Positions 61,108 to 64,000 of a stretch of 64,000 bases of DNA are shown here, piece after piece. The translations under genes were made by a program, and so were the position numbers. The notes beneath the pieces are model-generated. The model saw only the letters and a list, made by a program, of their open reading frames with translations, did no database searches and was not told where the DNA came from. The stretch spans positions 1 to 64,000 of the forward strand of contig JAETSA010000006.1 of the NCBI GenBank assembly GCA_021769885.1, in the 5' to 3' direction. Source of the stretch: Bacillota bacterium. Lineage in GTDB: Bacteria; Bacillota; Clostridia; Oscillospirales; Acutalibacteraceae. Within the stretch, counting starts at the first letter, position 1. Each line of letters starts with the position of its first letter.

Positions 61108-61208
61108 ATTTGAAAATGGAAGAATTTGTGAAATATGAATTTTTTCATTGGCAATTATGCAAAAAATGTCCGACGCTATGTCGGAATGAAAGTAAGGAGT
61201 AATGTATT

Positions 61209-62999
61209 ATGGCAGCACTGACACAAAACAAGAGCGTTCTGAGTTGGATTGACGAGAAAATCGCTCTTGTCGAGCCGGATGAAGTTGTTTGGATTGACGG
61301 CTCGGAGGAGCAGCTCGAAGCACTTCGCAAGGAAGCCTGCGAAACCGGCGAAATGGTGAAGCTCAACGAGGATTTGCTTCCCGGTTGTTATTATCACAGA
61401 ACCGCGCCCAACGACGTTGCGCGTGTGGAGGACAGAACCCTCATCTGCTCCAAGAAGGAAGAGGATGCAGGTCCTACAAACCACTGGATGGATCCCGAAA
61501 AGGCATATAAAATGCTGTATGACATTGCCCGCGGCAGCTACAAGGGCAGAACGATGTATGTCATTCCCTATTCGATGGGTCCTGTCGGCTCGCCGCTTGC
61601 AAAAATCGGTGTGGAGCTGACTGACTCTATCTACGTTGTTCTGAATATGGCAATTATGACCCGCGTCGGCAAAAAGGTTATGGATGTGCTCGGCGACAGC
61701 GAAGACTGGGTACGCGGTCTCCACTGCAAGTGCAACGTTGACCCCGAAAACCGCTGGATTTGCCAGTTCCCCGAGGACAACACCATCATTTCCGTAAACT
61801 CCGCTTACGGCGGCAATGTTTTGCTCGGCAAAAAGTGCTTTGCACTGCGCATTGCTTCTTATCAGGGCAAAAACGAAGGCTGGCAGGCTGAGCATATGCT
61901 CATTCTCGGCATTGAAAATCCGCAGGGCGAAGTCAAATACATCTGCGCGGCGTTCCCGTCTGCGTGCGGTAAGACAAACCTTGCTATGCTTATTCCGCCC
62001 GAAGGCTATCGCGCAAAGGGCTACAAGGTTTGGTGCGTCGGCGACGATATCTCCTGGATTCGCAAGGGCGAGGACGGCAGACTGTACGCTATCAACCCTG
62101 AAAACGGTTTCTTCGGCGTAGCACCCGGTACAAATGACAAATCCAACCCCAACGCGTTGGCATCCACCAAGAAGGGCACAATCTTCACCAACGTTGCGCG
62201 TAATCTCGACGACAACACCGTTTGGTGGGAGGGTCTTGACAAGAATCCGCCTGTCAATGCAGAGGAGTGGACAGGAATCAAGACAAACGGCGTAGAGTGG
62301 AAAGCAGAGGGCAAAAACCTCGCGCATCCGAACAGCCGCTTTACCGCACCCGCAGTCAACTGCCCGTGCATCAGCTCCGAATTTGAAAATCCGCAGGGCG
62401 TGCCGATTTCGGCATTCGTATTCGGCGGCAGACGTGCAAAGCTCGCGCCGCTGGTTTATCAGTCAAGAGATTGGAATCACGGTGTGTTCGTAGGCTCGAT
62501 TATGGCGTCTGAAACCACCGCAGCTGCCGCGGGCGCAGTCGGCGTTGTCCGCCGCGACCCGATGGCAATGCTGCCGTTCTGCGGTTACAATATGGGTGAC
62601 TATTGGAAGCACTGGATTGAAATCGGTGCAACACTCGATGCAGACAAAGCACCGAAAATCTTCAACGTCAACTGGTTCAGAAAAGACGACGAAGGCAACT
62701 TTATGTGGCCGGGCTTCGGCGACAACCTGCGCGTTCTCGAGTGGATTCTCAAACGCTGTGACGGCGAAGTAGACGCAAAAGAAACCGCTATTGGCTATCT
62801 GCCCTATGCAAAGGACATCAACATCGAAGGTCTGGAGGGCGAGGTTTCCCTTGACTCCCTTGAAAGCATCTTGGATGTAGACAAAGACCTTTGGGCAAAC
62901 GAAGCAGAGGGCATCGCAGAGTTCTACGCAAAATTCGGCGACAAACTGCCGAAGGAGCTTGCTGACGAGCTCGAAACCCTCAAAGCAAATCTGAAATAA
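61209..62999 (+). CDS. pckG: Phosphoenolpyruvate carboxykinase (GTP)
   Basis: A 596-residue GTP-dependent enzyme that interconverts oxaloacetate and PEP. The kinase loop is FPSACGKTN, with VWCVGDDISWIRKGEDG for metal and nucleotide binding and a mobile lid (SRDWNHGVFVGS region). In fermenting gut anaerobes the enzyme often runs toward oxaloacetate, fixing CO2 for succinate or propionate formation. AAGGAG precedes the start. The codon choice is more biased than in neighbouring genes (C-ending codons in TTC, AAC, ATC), suggesting high expression. Confidence 0.95.
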   Translation: MAALTQNKSVLSWIDEKIALVEPDEVVWIDGSEEQLEALRKEACETGEMVKLNEDLLPGCYYHRTAPNDVARVEDRTLICSKKEEDAGPTNHWMDPEKAYKMLYDIARGSYKGRTMYVIPYSMGPVGSPLAKIGVELTDSIYVVLNMAIMTRVGKKVMDVLGDSEDWVRGLHCKCNVDPENRWICQFPEDNTIISVNSAYGGNVLLGKKCFALRIASYQGKNEGWQAEHMLILGIENPQGEVKYICAAFPSACGKTNLAMLIPPEGYRAKGYKVWCVGDDISWIRKGEDGRLYAINPENGFFGVAPGTNDKSNPNALASTKKGTIFTNVARNLDDNTVWWEGLDKNPPVNAEEWTGIKTNGVEWKAEGKNLAHPNSRFTAPAVNCPCISSEFENPQGVPISAFVFGGRRAKLAPLVYQSRDWNHGVFVGSIMASETTAAAAGAVGVVRRDPMAMLPFCGYNMGDYWKHWIEIGATLDADKAPKIFNVNWFRKDDEGNFMWPGFGDNLRVLEWILKRCDGEVDAKETAIGYLPYAKDINIEGLEGEVSLDSLESILDVDKDLWANEAEGIAEFYAKFGDKLPKELADELETLKANLK

Positions 63000-63063
63000 G
63001 CTCATAGCAAACTTGAAATAAAATAAGCTTAAAGCAAGCTTTCAGACGCAGTCAGAAAAATAT

Positions 63064-63106
63064 AAAAAACGTCCGCAGTACAAATCTGTACCGCGGATGT
63101 TTTTTG
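63064..63106 (+). terminator. Rho-independent terminator of pckG
   Basis: Long stem AACGTCCGCAGTACA / TGTACCGCGGATGTT with two mismatches, followed by a T run. Confidence 0.82.
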
Positions 63107-63151
63107 TTATCTTAGGTATGAATTTCTGTTGTAGGTGTATTTATTCATATT

Positions 63152-63784
63152 GTAGGGGCGCATCACGAAGCGCCCGAGCACGGTCGGATTTCGCACTCAC
63201 CCAACGGCGGAGCACAACATGTAGGGGCGGGTCTCCGTGCCCGCCCGAGGAAGCGTAAAATTCACACAAATCCTACGGAACGACACAGAGGTCGTTCCCT
63301 ACGCCTGTAGGGGTCGGCGTTCTCGACGACCCGAGGGCAGTCGAATTTTGCACAAACCTAACGGCGATACGCGAATCCTGTAGGGGCGATTCACGAATCG
63401 CCCGAGGACGGTCGGATTTCGCACAAACCCAACGGCGATACGCGAATCCTGTAGGGGCGCTTCACGAAGCGCCCGAGCACGGCTGGATTTTGCACAAACC
63501 CAACGGTGATACACAAACTCGTAGGGGCGGATGCCCTCATCCGCCCGAGCAGACGTAAAAATTTGCGCAAACAAAAACGGCGGGAGCAAGTTACGGCTAC
63601 GCCATTACCCTTTTGTCGCTTCGCGCCATTTTCCCTATTAGGGAAATCTTCCCCGCCCTACACCAGTAGGGGCGTGCATTGCGCGCCCGCCGAAGTCTGA
63701 TAAATTTACGGAACGACACAGAGGTCGTTCCCTACACCCGAAAAATTCGCACACCCCCGCACGGACAATTCACGAGTCACCCGC
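63152..63784. repeat. GTAGGGGCG multi-hairpin repeat cluster G
   Basis: About 630 bp between pckG and the convergent partial gene. At least eight cores with different stem tips occur: GCATC, GGGTC, GATTC, GCTTC, GGATG and GTGC types. GGAACGAC / GTCGTTCC hairpins occur near 63279-63299 and 63710-63731. The nested module is present in reverse orientation (GGTTACGGC-like at 63590 to GGGAAAT at 63648). The right end passes into the coding end of the edge gene. No other gene is present. Confidence 0.83.
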
Positions 63785-64000
63785 AAAATCAACGCCGTCC
63801 TCAAATGCATCGGGTGCGCTGACATACAAATCTATATCCATTTCCGTGCCGGTGTCACAGCAAAACTGCATCACCTCTAAAGACGGCGCTAAACAAGGCG
63901 CGGGCTCGTCAAATCGGACAGTCGGCACAACAGCTAACGTAAACGTCACATCAAAATCCTGCTTGATTTTCTTTAAAACATTTACTTTTTCCAAAAGCGG
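63770..64000 (-). CDS. Partial gene at window edge, C-terminal part (DUF4279-like?)
   Basis: The reading frame is open through the right edge, so the true start lies outside. The visible 76 residues contain VTFTLAVVPTVRFDEPAPCL and SLEVMQFCCDTGTEMDIDLYV, which faintly resemble the C-terminal part of DUF4279 proteins; this is a guess. A TTG at 63994 is a possible start only if the gene is very short. The last residues DFAGDS and the stop are encoded by the end of repeat cluster G, as in the FliB-like gene. Confidence 0.5.
   Translation of the reverse strand, partial: PLLEKVNVLKKIKQDFDVTFTLAVVPTVRFDEPAPCLAPSLEVMQFCCDTGTEMDIDLYVSAPDAFEDGVDFAGDS

Noticed and set aside
61108-61208. Riboswitch in the pckG leader
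   Set aside because: The ~95-base leader has no strong conserved-looking structure that I can assign to a known class.
61176-62327. Minus-strand open frame (383 codons) opposite pckG
   Set aside because: It mirrors the biased codons of pckG; the composition is unlike a real protein (Cys/Phe/His-rich) and no family was recognised.
63152-63784. CRISPR array suspected in the repeat clusters
   Set aside because: Units vary in length and sequence, there are no equal-length unique spacers, stems are nested, and orientation changes within clusters. The cas3 remnant is over 5 kb away.

Overview
The window looks like a chromosomal segment of an endospore-lineage Firmicute of class Clostridia, probably an Oscillospirales/Ruminococcaceae-like gut anaerobe. 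Evidence: strong AGGAGG-type ribosome binding sites, TTGACA/TATAAT promoters, an IreB regulator, a SpoVAC remnant, YpeB, a SpoIID-type protein, class B sortases, a GTP-type PEP carboxykinase, an anaerobic sulfatase maturase and several glycoside hydrolases. No rRNA, tRNA, phage or intact insertion sequence was seen. The assignment is by gene content only.

Layout. 0-4 kb: truncated DUF5348 and spoVAC genes, an orphan LolD/MacB-type ATPase, ireB with a small conserved partner, and an LCP cell-wall ligase. 4-14 kb: a peptide-binding lipoprotein with a VanZ protein and a DUF1015 protein, an XRE regulator, then a feoA-feoB iron operon running into two flavoproteins. 14-20 kb: a GH28 enzyme, a zinc-ribbon/TPR membrane protein with a membrane partner, a repetitive lipoprotein and ypeB. 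20-30 kb: a tight operon for cysteine desulfurase, ThiI, PncC, two class B sortases and a SpoIID-domain protein, then galE, lemA and a TPM-domain protein. 31-39 kb: pyrG, a DUF1846 gene with an attenuator-like leader, a GPH transporter, a GT2 enzyme, a chimeric esterase/transporter pseudogene and its AraC-type neighbour. 39-50 kb: rmuC, a GH3 beta-glucosidase, a sulfatase operon, and a helix-hairpin-helix gene split by a small element. 50-55 kb: a likely surface-decoration cassette (LicD, opine-type dehydrogenase, LicC-aminotransferase fusion) with a divergent acetyltransferase. 55-59 kb: a FliB-like methylase and a truncated cas3 with its WYL regulator. 58-64 kb: GH16 glucanase, tsaD, pckG and a partial gene at the edge.

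The most unusual content is non-coding. Seven intergenic clusters carry a GTAGGGGCG multi-hairpin repeat. Four other elements (18.6, 32.9, 39.4 and 49.9 kb) share conserved loops and junction motifs. In both families the stem sequences differ from copy to copy while staying self-complementary, which is the pattern expected of structured RNA or folding single-stranded DNA. These elements lie at gene 3' ends, supply or touch stop codons, and in one case split a gene whose frame is restored by exact removal.

The segment also shows decay: truncated DUF5348, spoVAC and cas3, an esterase-transporter fusion with an in-frame stop, and an interrupted HHH gene. The carbohydrate genes (GH3, GH16, GH28, sulfatase with maturase, GPH transporter) fit a glycan-degrading gut bacterium.
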